Assembly (NCBI GenBank): GCA_020055645.1
Contig: CM034546.1
Span: 81,220,001-81,284,000 of the forward strand
Source of the DNA: Tomocerus qinae
Taxonomy: Eukaryota > Arthropoda > Collembola > Entomobryomorpha > Tomoceridae
Length of the DNA stretch: 64,000 bases
Reading direction: 5' to 3'
The notes beneath the pieces are model-generated. The model saw only the letters and a program-made list of their open reading frames with translations, had not been told where the DNA came from and made no database searches. Below, in pieces: positions 55,143-64,000 of this stretch. The number at the start of each line of letters is the position of its first letter. Position 1 is the first letter of the stretch. Made by a program: the position numbers and the translations under genes.

Positions 55143-56385
55143 ATGTTTGTCCCTCGATTCTTGGGCTATAATCACATATCAAGACAAGAAGCAAAGTCAC
55201 ACCAATCTCAATTTGTAAACGCTCTGTTTGAGGCGTCAGAGGAGTCACTTTGCGCAATGGCAGACGGTACATACTTATATATCGAAAAACCAAGTGATCA
55301 TGAACTTCAGAAAACATTTTCAATGCACAAGCATCGTAATCTTCTGAAACCAATGTTAATCATGTTTCCTGACGGCTACATACTCAGTTGCGAAGGCCTG
55401 TACTATGTCGATGGTGGAAATAATGATTCGACAATTCTAAATTCTCTCCTTCAGTCAGAAGACGGATTTTCATCGTTTTCTCAACCTAATGACTTTTTTA
55501 TCCTTGATCGTGGTTTTCGGGACTCTGTTGAATTACTGAATGGAAAAGGATTTAAAACGTTTATGCCAAGCTTACTGCAGAAGAAACAGGCCCAGTTTAC
55601 TACCGTTGAAGCAAACCAGTCTAGAAAAGTAACAATGACCCGGTGGTTGAATGAAGCTAAGAACGGTCAAGCTAAGAAGTTTAAAATGATGAGCGATGTA
55701 ATTCCAGTTTCTTACATGCCAAAACTAGGATCTCCCTATGCAATAGTTTGCTCTTTGCTGAATGCATTCTCTAAGCCAATTTTTAGGGATACTGATGAAA
55801 ACATCCAATTAGCTAACAAGGTTATGCAACGAATGACAAAGGAGAATGAATTGAAAAGAAATATCGAAGAAGTGTGGCAGTTAGATAGAAAACGAAGCTG
55901 TTGGGTTCCAGCTAACAGTAGTGGAGTAGAAGATTTCCCAAACTTGTCCGAGTTAGAACTGAAAGGAATTACATTAGGAACATATCAGAAAAACCAAGCA
56001 CATCTTTATATCAGGCGTCATTTGAAAGACAATTCCGAAGCTATGATTTTTACACATAAAGATGATGACCATCAAGACTTAATTAAGGGAAAAATTGAAT
56101 CCCGTTACACTAAAGGCAAGGGACATGATGTATGGATTCAGTATGACAAAAGTAAGGAAGGTGAAGATGCAATAGTTGGATATTTTTTGCAAATGTAAAG
56201 TTGGGATCCGAACAGTGGGGTGTTGTAGTCATGTGGCCACAATATTGTGGTACTTTGGCTATGCCAGATTTCAAGAAAAGGAATTGGTTCAACAAATTCG
56301 CGGATTGGCAGACAGTTTACTAGACGCAGCCCAGGCATTGCAGCAGAAAAACGTGGATGAAGAACTAGATAACGATGAATATTAG
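55143..56385 (+). pseudogene. Harbinger/IS4EU-like DDE transposase with C-terminal Cys/His cluster
   Basis: Frame 55143-56198 (351 codons) carries the DDE_Tnp_4-type core: MADGTYLYI (first D) with KPSDHELQKTFSMHKHRNLL, GLYYVDGGNNDSTIL, and FFILDRGFRDS (second D). Later IFTHKDDDHQDL and a conserved ..RYTKGKGHDVWIQY precede the end. The second frame, 56176-56385, begins MDIFCKCKVGIRTVGCCSHV and has the C-x-C-x9-C-x-H spacing of a SWIM-like zinc cluster followed by LWYFGYARF. The two overlap at a run of six T (about 56181-56188), so one base separates them: either a true frameshift mutation or a sequencing error. The 5' side abuts a tandem repeat and lacks the N-terminal domains seen in the relic at 24580-25890. 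Confidence 0.75.
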
Positions 56386-56639
56386 CATTGTGTTGTACAT
56401 GTGTATACTGATTTAAAGTATTTGGTATTATGATATAAGTTTGATATACAGGTTATAAACATAGTTCATTTGCTAATTCTTTGTTATTTTGTTGATATTT
56501 TGGTTAAGTAATAAATAATCATATTAAACTATATGAACATACCGTTGCAAAAACAAATAAATAACTGTAAAATTATCCACAGTAAAACTTTGTAACTAAA
56601 AAAGTTCATATGAATATGACCTGCAGAATATCATCACTT

Positions 56640-57110
56640 TATGACCCTTGGCTTAACAGTAGTTAACAGTTGAATCTAAATTAATTGTAAAATAACATAA
56701 TACAAATAGCGATACCAAATTCCGCCAACATATTTCAAGCTAGTATTTGGTATCAAATTGATCACTGATATTGTCAGAGTACTGTAGAAAACATTTCATC
56801 TATTTCGGATCACTGGCTAAGCAGTAACTAGCAGTTGAAACTTAATTATATTATATTAGAATACATATAGTGATACTAAATCCCGCCAACATATTTCAAG
56901 CTAGTATTTGGTATCAAATTGATCAGTGATATTGTCAGAGAACACTATAAAATATTTTAACAATTTCGGATCACTGGCTAAACAGTTATAAGCAGTTGAA
57001 TTTGAATAAAGTGTACCATATGATAATTCAAATAGCGATACTAAATCCCGCCAACATATTTCAAGCTAGTATTTGGTATCAAATTGATCCGTGATATTGT
57101 CAGAGTACTG
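56640..57110. repeat. ~163-bp tandem repeat, three units
   Basis: Shared phrases ccgccaacatatttcaagct and ttcggatcactggct recur at 161-165-bp spacing. It lies just downstream of the transposase and could include its 3' terminal sequence. Confidence 0.85.
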
Positions 57111-57235
57111 TAGCCACCCTTTCACCTCCCACCGCCTAACCTGTCCCCCCTCCGCCTCCGTCATCAATGATCTCCCGCCGCCTAGCCTGTACCTCCTCCT
57201 CCTCCGTCATCAATGATCTCCCACCGCATAGCATG
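57111..57235. repeat. GC-rich ~50-bp repeat
   Basis: 2.5 units of cctcctccgtcatcaatgat followed by ctcccgccgcctagcctgt. Much richer in C than the surroundings. Confidence 0.8.
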
Positions 57236-57954
57236 TGCCTCAAGGAACAAGAGGAAGACCAGCTTAGGCTTCTATACGTCTCCCAAGTATATCTATAATC
57301 AGAGCTCCCAGAGCTCCTTGCTGTGTGCTACAAGTTCGCAGGCGTTTTGCTATTGGTCGGTCGCAGCCGCTCTCTCATTGGCTCTCGTATGTACCTACGT
57401 GTATTCTAAGTGTGGACCATTTCTCTTATGGAAGCTGGCCTTCTATAGTGAAGCGCCAGCTTCACAGCCACCATCGGTATTCTATGCTGTGCCTATCATA
57501 TTTTTATTTTGGAAAACGGAAAATATCACTTTTATGTTTTGCATGTGTCATGGTAGCTTGGCGCCTCCTGCAATGATATTGTTGCGCTATTTCGATAGTT
57601 CCCACTCACATACAAGGTAACAATATAATTAAATCACTAGCAATGCACAATGTGGTAACTTAGGCAGCATATACTACATCGCTGTGGAAAATCCTAAGGC
57701 CCGCTATTTTTATCTGATTTCCATTAAATATGGCCCAAATTAGATTTACTAACAGATTAGATTCTTTAATGCGTTTTGATTTATTATTTATTATAATAAC
57801 CATGGATATTTTGGCCACCTCCCCTCATTTCCGCATCGGCCATCAAATAATGTGTAATAAATATCATTACAAAACTGCAGCATTTTTTAGAGGGAAACTC
57901 TCTAGACACATTTGCCAGCAAATGGGTATAGATTCTAGACAATCATCAGCCATC
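57236..57954. other. Unassigned DNA, locally GC-richer
   Basis: A 135-codon plus frame (57213-57620) begins inside the GC-rich repeat and shows no recognisable domain. attggtcgg and cattggctc (CCAAT-box-like) lie near 57350-57380. It may be a promoter or an LTR-like segment, without further support. Confidence 0.3.
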
Positions 57955-58042
57955 AGAGCCGTAGCCAGCTAGCCCGCCCTCCACCCCCCTCAAAATCGAA
58001 GAAAAGAAAGGAATTTTTGTCTTAAACCCTAAAAATCATGAT
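57955..58042. mobile_element. Fragment of the 'ggccgcagc' MITE family
   Basis: CAGAGCCGTAGCCAG, then a C-rich run and aaaatcgaagaaaagaaagg as in 41740-41887. The right end is missing. Confidence 0.6.
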
Positions 58043-58044
58043 TG

Positions 58045-58500
58045 CAAATATAAACATAAACTGGCGCACGCTCATTGAATATTTAATGTTTTTAATAATG
58101 TACCCCGAAGCAATTTACCCGAAGTCCACTATTAGCAAAGTGTCTTCGGAAGGCACACGACAAAAGTACGTTGCGTGTGGGGAACGTCGGGTAAACTGCT
58201 TTGGGGTAAATTATTAAAAACATCAATTCGGTATGTTTGTCTGTACAGATGTATGTTTGTATGTACGTATGAGGAGATTGTCTTCATAGGGCAAGCGGCA
58301 AGCCACTACGTTTCAAAACAAATGGCCTGAGTTATGTTATGAGTCATGAGTGTTATTGCTAGACGTACACTCACGGTTATTAAATTTCAAACTTATGTAT
58401 TTGGAACACATTTATTTGCTAAACATGCTAAATTCCATCCAGTTGAAATTTGTGTTTATACACGCTTGCGCGTTGTAACGACAAAGTATTATGAAACTAA
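58045..58500 (-). repeat. Dispersed repeat R28, inverse copy
   Basis: Reverse complement of 28351-28812, including the nested inverted pair around taatgtaccccgaagcaatt and cgggtaaactgctttgggg. Confidence 0.8.
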
Positions 58501-58599
58501 TACACTGTTGTACGACGTGGTAATAGAAACTTCTTTCTTCAATCAAGTATACCGTGTATTGTATTTATTCATTTTCACTCGCATCCACAAGAAAATTTA

Positions 58600-58980
58600 G
58601 TCAGGGTTGGGTCGTGGTTAAAACTGTTTTGACCACTTTCGGCCAAAACGGTCAACATGGCCCTGTCAAAACATACTTAAAATGCTGTCAAGATGGTCAA
58701 AATGGACAAAATACCCTTTTGGGGTACATTGAGATCACTAGGTAGCTTTTACTGCAACAGTAAACAACAAATATAACCTTCTAAAGATCGCAGTTAAAAA
58801 TTATTAGAGTGTGTCATTTTGTAGTTGGATGTTAGTAGATTAGTGTTTCATTGGTGTTAGGTAATATTTCATTCTCTAAATATTTTAAATATACTTTGCT
58901 AGCCTAAATAACGGTAACTAATATTTTGACCATTTTAGCCGGTTTTAACCGTTTTGACCACCCGGCCCGGTCAAAATGCA
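58600..58980. mobile_element. Possible inverted-repeat element
   Basis: gggtcgtggttaaaactgtt with tttgaccac near the left edge and ggttttaaccgttttgacca with cccgg near 58940 are imperfect inverse partners. Limits are uncertain. Confidence 0.4.
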
Positions 58981-59104
58981 AAAAAGTGGTCAATTTTCCA
59001 ATATAATTGACTTTTGGGAGTCCTATTTACACTATGATATCATTTTATTTCTGTAACAGCTTTTTTGAAAGCTAACTCAAAATTCTTCACATCATTACTA
59101 TCAT

Positions 59105-59490
59105 AAAACATTTATTTGACCGTTTCAACGGTTCTTTGCCAAATAAGGCAGACTTGACCATTTGTTGGTCCATTGCCAATAAGGCAGACTTGACCATTTG
59201 TTGGTCCATTGATAATAAGGCAGACTTGACCATTTGTTGGTCCATTGCCAATAAGGCAGACTTGACCATTTGTTGGTTCGTTGCCAATACGGCGGACTTG
59301 ACCATTTGTTGGTCCATTGCAAATAAGGCAGACTTGACCATTTTTTAGTCCACTGCCAATAAGGCAGACTTGACCATTTGTTGGTCCGTTGATAATAAGG
59401 CAGACTTCACCATTTTTTGGTCCACTGTTAATTAGGCAGACTTGGCCATTTGGTGGCCCATTGCCAATACGGCGGATTAACTCTTTGTTG
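59105..59490. repeat. 36-bp minisatellite
   Basis: About ten units of ttgaccatttgttggtccat followed by tgccaataaggcagac. As 36 is a multiple of three, both strands are open in several frames (59087-59341, 59125-59322, 59136-59348); none is taken as a gene. Confidence 0.9.
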
Positions 59491-59639
59491 GACCATCCTT
59501 ATAAATATCCTTATAAATAAACGGCTAAAGTCTAATTCCGTAGGTTTGTTTGTACTCCTGTGTGTTGATTTGCCGCAATTCTGAAACGCAGCCAAGCACT
59601 TAATAACCCACACATGAGGCAAATTCTAACACGTCCAAA

Positions 59640-59960
59640 ACAGAACAACTTAGTGCCAGTACGCAATTATACACTGTGCGGTCGATAGTCTCCTACGACT
59701 TACATGTAAAAAAGATTCTTCAAAACTTATTCTACAGGTTTTACTTTGAAAATTTCACATTTTTTTCTCTGGCTTGAAGATCGCTGTCATCGTTAGAAAC
59801 TTTTATACATATTATGTATTTGCATTTTGTGATTTGTATATCTTCCAATCAAAGACAAAAATGTGAAATTTTCAAAATGTAAATCTAGAATTAGTTCCGA
59901 TGAATCTTATTGAATTTACTTTATGGATGTAGGATCAGTAATCTCGGATCCTTTAGGACA
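59640..59960. repeat. Dispersed repeat shared with 14.5-14.7 kb
   Basis: Contains the inverse of ttctacaggtttta...ctggcttgaagat and a direct copy of gtaggatcagtaatctcgga. The two parts are arranged differently from the 14.5-kb copy. Confidence 0.65.
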
Positions 59961-60830
59961 TTCCCCAAAAAAAAGTTAATGGGGAATATGATAGTCAAAA
60001 GATCATTTACGTTTCTATGCACCCGGACTTTAAGCTCCCGGTACCTCAGATTTGGAAATCTCTGATGACTATCAAAATACATATAAATCCATAATGTGAA
60101 GTAAAGAAATTTAGACAGAATTCCAAGAGATTTAAAGTAAGATCCCCAATAATGTTAAGATGCAAATTAGCATATACATTACAAGACTACCAGGTCTCTT
60201 CGTACCCGACACAGCGACAAATTGAAATCCTATCTTCTATGGCGTGGTATCTCTTGGTTTCTTTTCTGCTTTATCAGGACAGTTGAGCTAGACACGTGAA
60301 TGAATATCTATATAAGGGACCAGAGGTAGTTTGAACTATATATATCTTTAGTGTGTCGGTTAGGTTAGGATGTGGATTTCGGTTAACATTAGGAACCTAT
60401 ATGGTTTTTTGAAATTCGAAACATTTTTTAAGATTGTCAGAGGAATTGGACCCTTAAATTAAAGCAGAGATATCAAAAACCCTCTCGCCACATAAGAGTA
60501 GGTTAATTTTATTGCATAATACATTTCAGACCCAGACGATTTGGGGTTGGCGGGGAGACGTACCCATTCTTAGTTGCGGGAAACACATGACTGTAAGGGA
60601 CGACGACGGGTGACGGATGTTATATAATAAACATATAAACCTAACCTGGTGGGTAACCTAAAAATGTGATCATGGTGGGTAACCGGAGTAATACACCAAT
60701 AGTCAACTTCTCTTTCTAAGCAAAAGGTTGACCCTAGGCCGTACTAAGGCGAAGTTTTGGAATATTTTTTGACTCTATCAATGTAACGTAAAGTCTGTAC
60801 CTCTGGCCAAAAGACGTTAGATAGAAGCAT
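59961..60830. other. Unassigned intergenic DNA
   Basis: No gene recognised on either strand. Confidence 0.35.
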
Positions 60831-61035
60831 ACATGGGCTCAGATGCTTTACTCTTAAGAACAGATGTAGGGTTTGGAGCGGATCGCGCCATTTTTATCAG
60901 TAGAGGAGTAGAGTCAGTAGGGCAGTCAGGGTAGTTGTTGGTGGTGAGCACATGGTACTCCTCTACTGATAAAAATGGCGCGATCCGCTCCAAACCCTAC
61001 ATCTGTTCTTAAGAGTAAAGCATCTGAGCCCATGT
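60831..61035. repeat. Perfect palindrome, 80-bp arms, 45-base loop
   Basis: 60831-60910 and 60956-61035 are exact complements on reading. Each arm, read outward, contains ATG GCG CGA in good context followed by a short open stretch (MARSAPNPTSVLKSK). The loop is GGT/GTA-rich. Confidence 0.95.
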
Positions 61036-61829
61036 GTAATATAGCTTAGTTAGGTATATAAGATATACTGTTAGGCCAATATTACGAAGGATGCATCTAA
61101 AAGCTATGAAAAATGGCTAAGTAAATAATGCTAGGTTAGAGTGAGTGCGCATAGGCAGATTAGGATTATGCTAATACTAGATAAGACTCGGACGATCGAA
61201 GTCGCGAGTCGAGAAAGAGATAAGGTTAAGCGAGTGTGTTATATGTATTACCTTACGCTATATCTATATACTAAGTAAATTCTCTAAGGTTAAGGTGAGT
61301 TGGTGCATGTAAATTACTATATGCAAAGTGAGTCGAGCAAGCTCGAGCTCACAAGAAATAAGATAAGGATAAGCCAAAGTCTATATAGGTATTAGATATA
61401 GATATATATTTCTCAAACCAAAAACAGTCAAGTCAAAGTGACTTTACATACTTTGATAACAATTCAATGTATGAATTGAGAATTGGAGTTCTCTGTGTAC
61501 CGAATTAAGCAACGGCCCACCGACAAACTCCTTAATACTAATTAATACTAGAATACAAACTAAATACAAACTACAGAATACAGAGTAGGGGGACTTACAA
61601 CTTGGTCAGTTGCTGCTGGGACAGTGACAACCGGAGGGGATGACTGGGCAGCGACGATGACACTTGGACAGTGTCCGTTGACCTCTTGCGCAGAGGATGA
61701 TGTCACACTTGACACAGTGTGATGTCGCTAAGACGAGCAGGGGCAACTTGGACAGTTGTTAGGAAATAGCTTGATCAGCTAATAGGGAATGCTACTTGTT
61801 CAGTTAGCTAGGAGAAGGCAAGTGTCACG
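61036..61829. other. Probable 3' end/LTR region of the Ty3/gypsy-like element and flank
   Basis: No gene recognised. 61580-61800 has repeated cttggacagt/cttgttcagtt phrases and is GC-richer, compatible with LTR or untranslated sequence on the minus strand. LTR limits could not be set because the other LTR lies outside the window. Confidence 0.35.
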
Positions 61830-61875
61830 AACAATGCATTTCGGATTCCTTTTATAGTTTCCGAAATGCATTGTT
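61830..61875. repeat. 16-bp-stem hairpin
   Basis: aacaatgcatttcgga and its exact complement flank a 14-base loop containing ttttatag. It lies in the presumed 3' region of the minus-strand element. Confidence 0.85.
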
Positions 61876-62184
61876 TCTTTAACAGAAAGGTACTTAACGG
61901 TACTTTTTAATTTATGTTATTTTACTAGATAACAAACAAAAAGTCTTAGACATGGTTCTTATGGAACCAAAAATTAACCTAACTTAGGAATTAGAAAACA
62001 AAGCAAATTACCCAGTAGGTACCTAACTATCTTTATATCATAAACAATAACTTTGCTATTAACAGCACAGCTGCTAATAGCAAAGATAGTCAAATAAGGT
62101 TCAGTGTAAATGAACCTTATATACCCCGGACACTTAATTACGACATACTCTATTGTCGTTGTCAAAATGGGGACCTTGGAGTCG
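61876..62184. other. Spacer between hairpin and ORF3-like gene
   Basis: No gene. A second imperfect stem (ctttgctatta/taatagcaaag) lies near 62051-62086. Confidence 0.35.
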
Positions 62185-62793
62185 TTATGGTGGTCTAAAA
62201 CCCCGAATTCTTCTGACTTTCTCATTTGTGCACTGAAACTTCAAGTGAGTAGATGAGAAGCAATTTCTACATGAAAGCTTTCTCACTGGATGAGCTGGGT
62301 CAGCTGGAATGAGTTCTGGTGGTGGAGCTGGAGGATCATTTGCAAGTGAGATAGTGAGATCAGGCAAAGTAGCTGAAGTCGATCCTAGAGTCGTTATCTC
62401 TCTTATCAGTGGAATTGGTGTTGGGTCGTCAAGTGAAAATCCAAGAGCTATCTCAACTGAACGATGGTCCAGTATAGCACGGAGCTCAGCACCACAAGTA
62501 GGATGATTATTTGGATTTCTCGGGAGATAAACCGCATGATTGGGTAAGAGTCCAACACATACACGACGAATAGCTCTGAACTCGAACTCAGCTTCAGGTA
62601 GATTTGCGTACCGAGGTATAGCACGCATTTGAGAACGAACACGACAACAAAAGTTCTTATAGTGTTCAGATGCTTTCTGTTCCCAGTCAACTGGGATATC
62701 CATCTGGACAATGTATAGAAAGATAATAAATAATGAAATAACTATATTACAGTGAACCAGGTATGTGAAATTCTGCAGAGTTACATGGACCAT
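62185..62793 (-). CDS. Zinc-knuckle ORF downstream of integrase (gag-like?)
   Basis: The minus-strand frame of up to 202 codons follows the integrase stop by 42 bases. The likely functional start is the internal MDIPVDWEQ (ATG at 62702-62700): just before it lies tttctatacattgtccag, a good splice acceptor, while the upstream residues are a hydrophobic run of uncertain reality. From that start it is ~172 residues: a helical, basic first half (KNFCCRVRSQMRAIPRY, FRAIRRVCVGLLPNHAVYL), a proline-rich linker, and a C-terminal knuckle CRNCFSSTHLKFQC (C-x2-C-x4-H-x4-C) followed by a basic tail. That is gag-like architecture in the position where env or an accessory frame would sit. It is not an envelope: no signal peptide/ectodomain layout. 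Function unknown. Confidence 0.55.
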   Translation of the reverse strand: MVHVTLQNFTYLVHCNIVISLFIIFLYIVQMDIPVDWEQKASEHYKNFCCRVRSQMRAIPRYANLPEAEFEFRAIRRVCVGLLPNHAVYLPRNPNNHPTCGAELRAILDHRSVEIALGFSLDDPTPIPLIREITTLGSTSATLPDLTISLANDPPAPPPELIPADPAHPVRKLSCRNCFSSTHLKFQCTNEKVRRIRGFRPP

Positions 62794-62835
62794 GGTACTT
62801 ATATAGAAAGTTTGAATTTTTACGACTGTTTTGAG

Positions 62836-64000
62836 TTAAAAGTTATAAAGAGCATTTGGCTTATCAAAGAATGGCTTAAGATTCATAGTATTGTGAATAC
62901 CCCTATTTTCACCTGTGTGTACATCAACTAACTCATAAGTTAAATCCGTTACTACTTTGACTACTCTATAGGGACCAATAAAACGAAATGCAAACTTTTT
63001 GGCAAATCTTTTGCCTTTATCAGATAAATAATGAGTTCTAAGCATCACTAAATCTTCTAATTTATATGAAACTGGCTTATGCTTCTTATCATAATGAACT
63101 GCTTGAGCAGTTTGAGCTTTTGACATGTGGGTGCGAGCTTCGTCATAGATGCGATTTAATTTAGTGATAAGATCATTCTTATATTTGATTCGCGATTCCA
63201 TGACTTCATCGCAGTCTTCTTCGATCCAATGATCAAAAGGCAATTTGATTTCTCTACCATATGTCAACATGGATGGAGAGAAACCAGTAGTATCACTGAC
63301 TGCAGTCCTAGTCCTAAGTGCTAAAGCTACTAAATTCAAATTTTCATCCCATTTATTATGCTGTTTAGAAATATATGAGGATAAGATAGCTCTAATAGTG
63401 CGATTCACTCGTTCTACTATATTTGCTTGAGGATGATAAGTCGTAGTGAATTTGTGTCGAATTCCCCAACTGTTACACATGGCTTCCATCTCTTTGGCTC
63501 TAAAATTAGTTGCGTTGTCAGACAGCAAAGCGCTTGGTGCACCAAAGCGTGAAAATACCTGTTGCTGAAGAACGTTGGCAACTTTACTAGTTTTGGCATC
63601 AACTAATGGAAAAAGTTCAACCCACTTAGTGAAGTGGTCGACAACTACCAAAAGTTGAGTGTTTCGTCTAGCAGTTATTGGAAAAGGTCCCATCATGTCA
63701 ATAGCCAATAAATCAAACGGGCCCCTCGTAACTGTGCTTTTCAATTGTCCAGCAGGCAGTTGTGAAGGCGTCTTTACTGATTGGCAGATATGGCAAGACC
63801 TAACATAATTAAGGATGTCATCATGCATCCCGAACCAGAAAACTCTTCGAAGAATACGAAGAAGAGTTTTACGATAACCCATGCGTTCAGATCCAGGAGC
63901 ATCATGAAAATACTCAAGTATCGGATCTCGTAAAGAAGAAGGAATATATGGAAAATGACTTCCCGATTTTAGGAGTCGCCCAAAAACCTCATTTCGGATT
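62836..64000 (-). CDS. Ty3/gypsy-like pol, integrase part (5' end beyond window)
   Basis: Inserts element cDNA into the genome. The minus-strand frame is open from the window edge to the stop at 62836. An incomplete zinc-binding start (YFHDAPGSERMGYRKT with CHICQ; the usual second His is not where expected) is followed by the DDE core: LLAIDMMGPFPI, ALLSDNATNF and YHPQANIVERVNRTIR. Then a C-terminal region with FSPSMLTYGRE, LEDLVMLRTHYLS and FRFIGPYRVVKV, the usual SH3-like tail of gypsy integrases. No chromodomain is seen. RT and protease should lie to the right of the window. It reads intact here. Confidence 0.9.
   Translation of the reverse strand, partial: IRNEVFGRLLKSGSHFPYIPSSLRDPILEYFHDAPGSERMGYRKTLLRILRRVFWFGMHDDILNYVRSCHICQSVKTPSQLPAGQLKSTVTRGPFDLLAIDMMGPFPITARRNTQLLVVVDHFTKWVELFPLVDAKTSKVANVLQQQVFSRFGAPSALLSDNATNFRAKEMEAMCNSWGIRHKFTTTYHPQANIVERVNRTIRAILSSYISKQHNKWDENLNLVALALRTRTAVSDTTGFSPSMLTYGREIKLPFDHWIEEDCDEVMESRIKYKNDLITKLNRIYDEARTHMSKAQTAQAVHYDKKHKPVSYKLEDLVMLRTHYLSDKGKRFAKKFAFRFIGPYRVVKVVTDLTYELVDVHTGENRGIHNTMNLKPFFDKPNALYNF

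Noticed and set aside
56110-56338. Two minus-strand frames opposite the transposase
   Set aside because: Antisense shadows of the DDE transposase end and zinc cluster.
57213-57620. 135-codon frame
   Set aside because: Begins inside a GC-rich tandem repeat, no recognisable domain, unsupported start.
59087-59348. Three overlapping frames with 12-residue repeats
   Set aside because: Shadow of the 36-bp minisatellite in several phases and both strands.

Overview
Eukaryotic, AT-rich (roughly one third G+C by eye), intron-bearing and almost entirely non-genic DNA. The mix of BEL/Pao, Ty3/gypsy-like, CR1/Jockey-type LINE, Penelope-like, MULE, hAT, Harbinger-related and Helentron-like sequences, with one Kruppel-type zinc-finger gene, fits an invertebrate, most likely an arthropod. 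The species cannot be named from sequence alone. No bacterial-type operons, rRNA or intact tRNA genes were seen.

Layout. 0-6.6 kb: a 20-bp minisatellite broken by a solo LTR and by a Helentron-like element carrying a 40-bp minisatellite, then a ~171-bp satellite in which one hAT MITE has been copied three times with its satellite unit. 6.8-12.8 kb: one 5.9-kb fold-back element with long inverted arms and a 162-bp tandem array that has 648-bp higher-order structure. 13-16.6 kb: a hAT MITE and small tandem arrays. 16.9-21.7 kb: a LINE with an inverted 5' part (twin-priming structure) and a 17-bp target duplication, with a solo BEL-type LTR nested in its ORF1. 22-29 kb: a decayed host-like exon pair, minisatellites, an inverted exon-like duplication, a ruined Harbinger/IS4EU-like transposase and LINE tails. 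29-40 kb: two inverted MULE-derived copies flanking a six-finger C2H2 gene; the right-hand copy is interrupted by a complete BEL/Pao retrotransposon with apparently identical 398-bp LTRs and an open 1935-codon frame. 40-50.7 kb: tRNA-derived SINEs, MITEs, hairpins, and LINE, Penelope-like and BEL relics. 50.8-54 kb: a second Helentron-like element and a long fold-back. 54-60 kb: minisatellites and a Harbinger/IS4EU-like transposase with a C-terminal Cys/His cluster. 60-64 kb: a perfect 80-bp-arm palindrome, then the 3' part of a Ty3/gypsy-like element (minus strand) running off the window, with an unusual zinc-knuckle ORF downstream of its integrase.

How the parts relate. The only convincing host gene is the zinc-finger gene at 30.3-31.2 kb. 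Nearly everything else is a nested insertion history that can be ordered from target-site duplications and from paralogous empty sites inside the window. The most informative signals are: a BEL lineage whose polyprotein C-terminus is encoded inside the LTR (seen in two divergent members), the twin-primed LINE, the asymmetric fold-back/higher-order satellite, the MITE amplified with its satellite, and the integrase-downstream gag-like ORF. All similarity statements are from reading the sequence; no searches were run.
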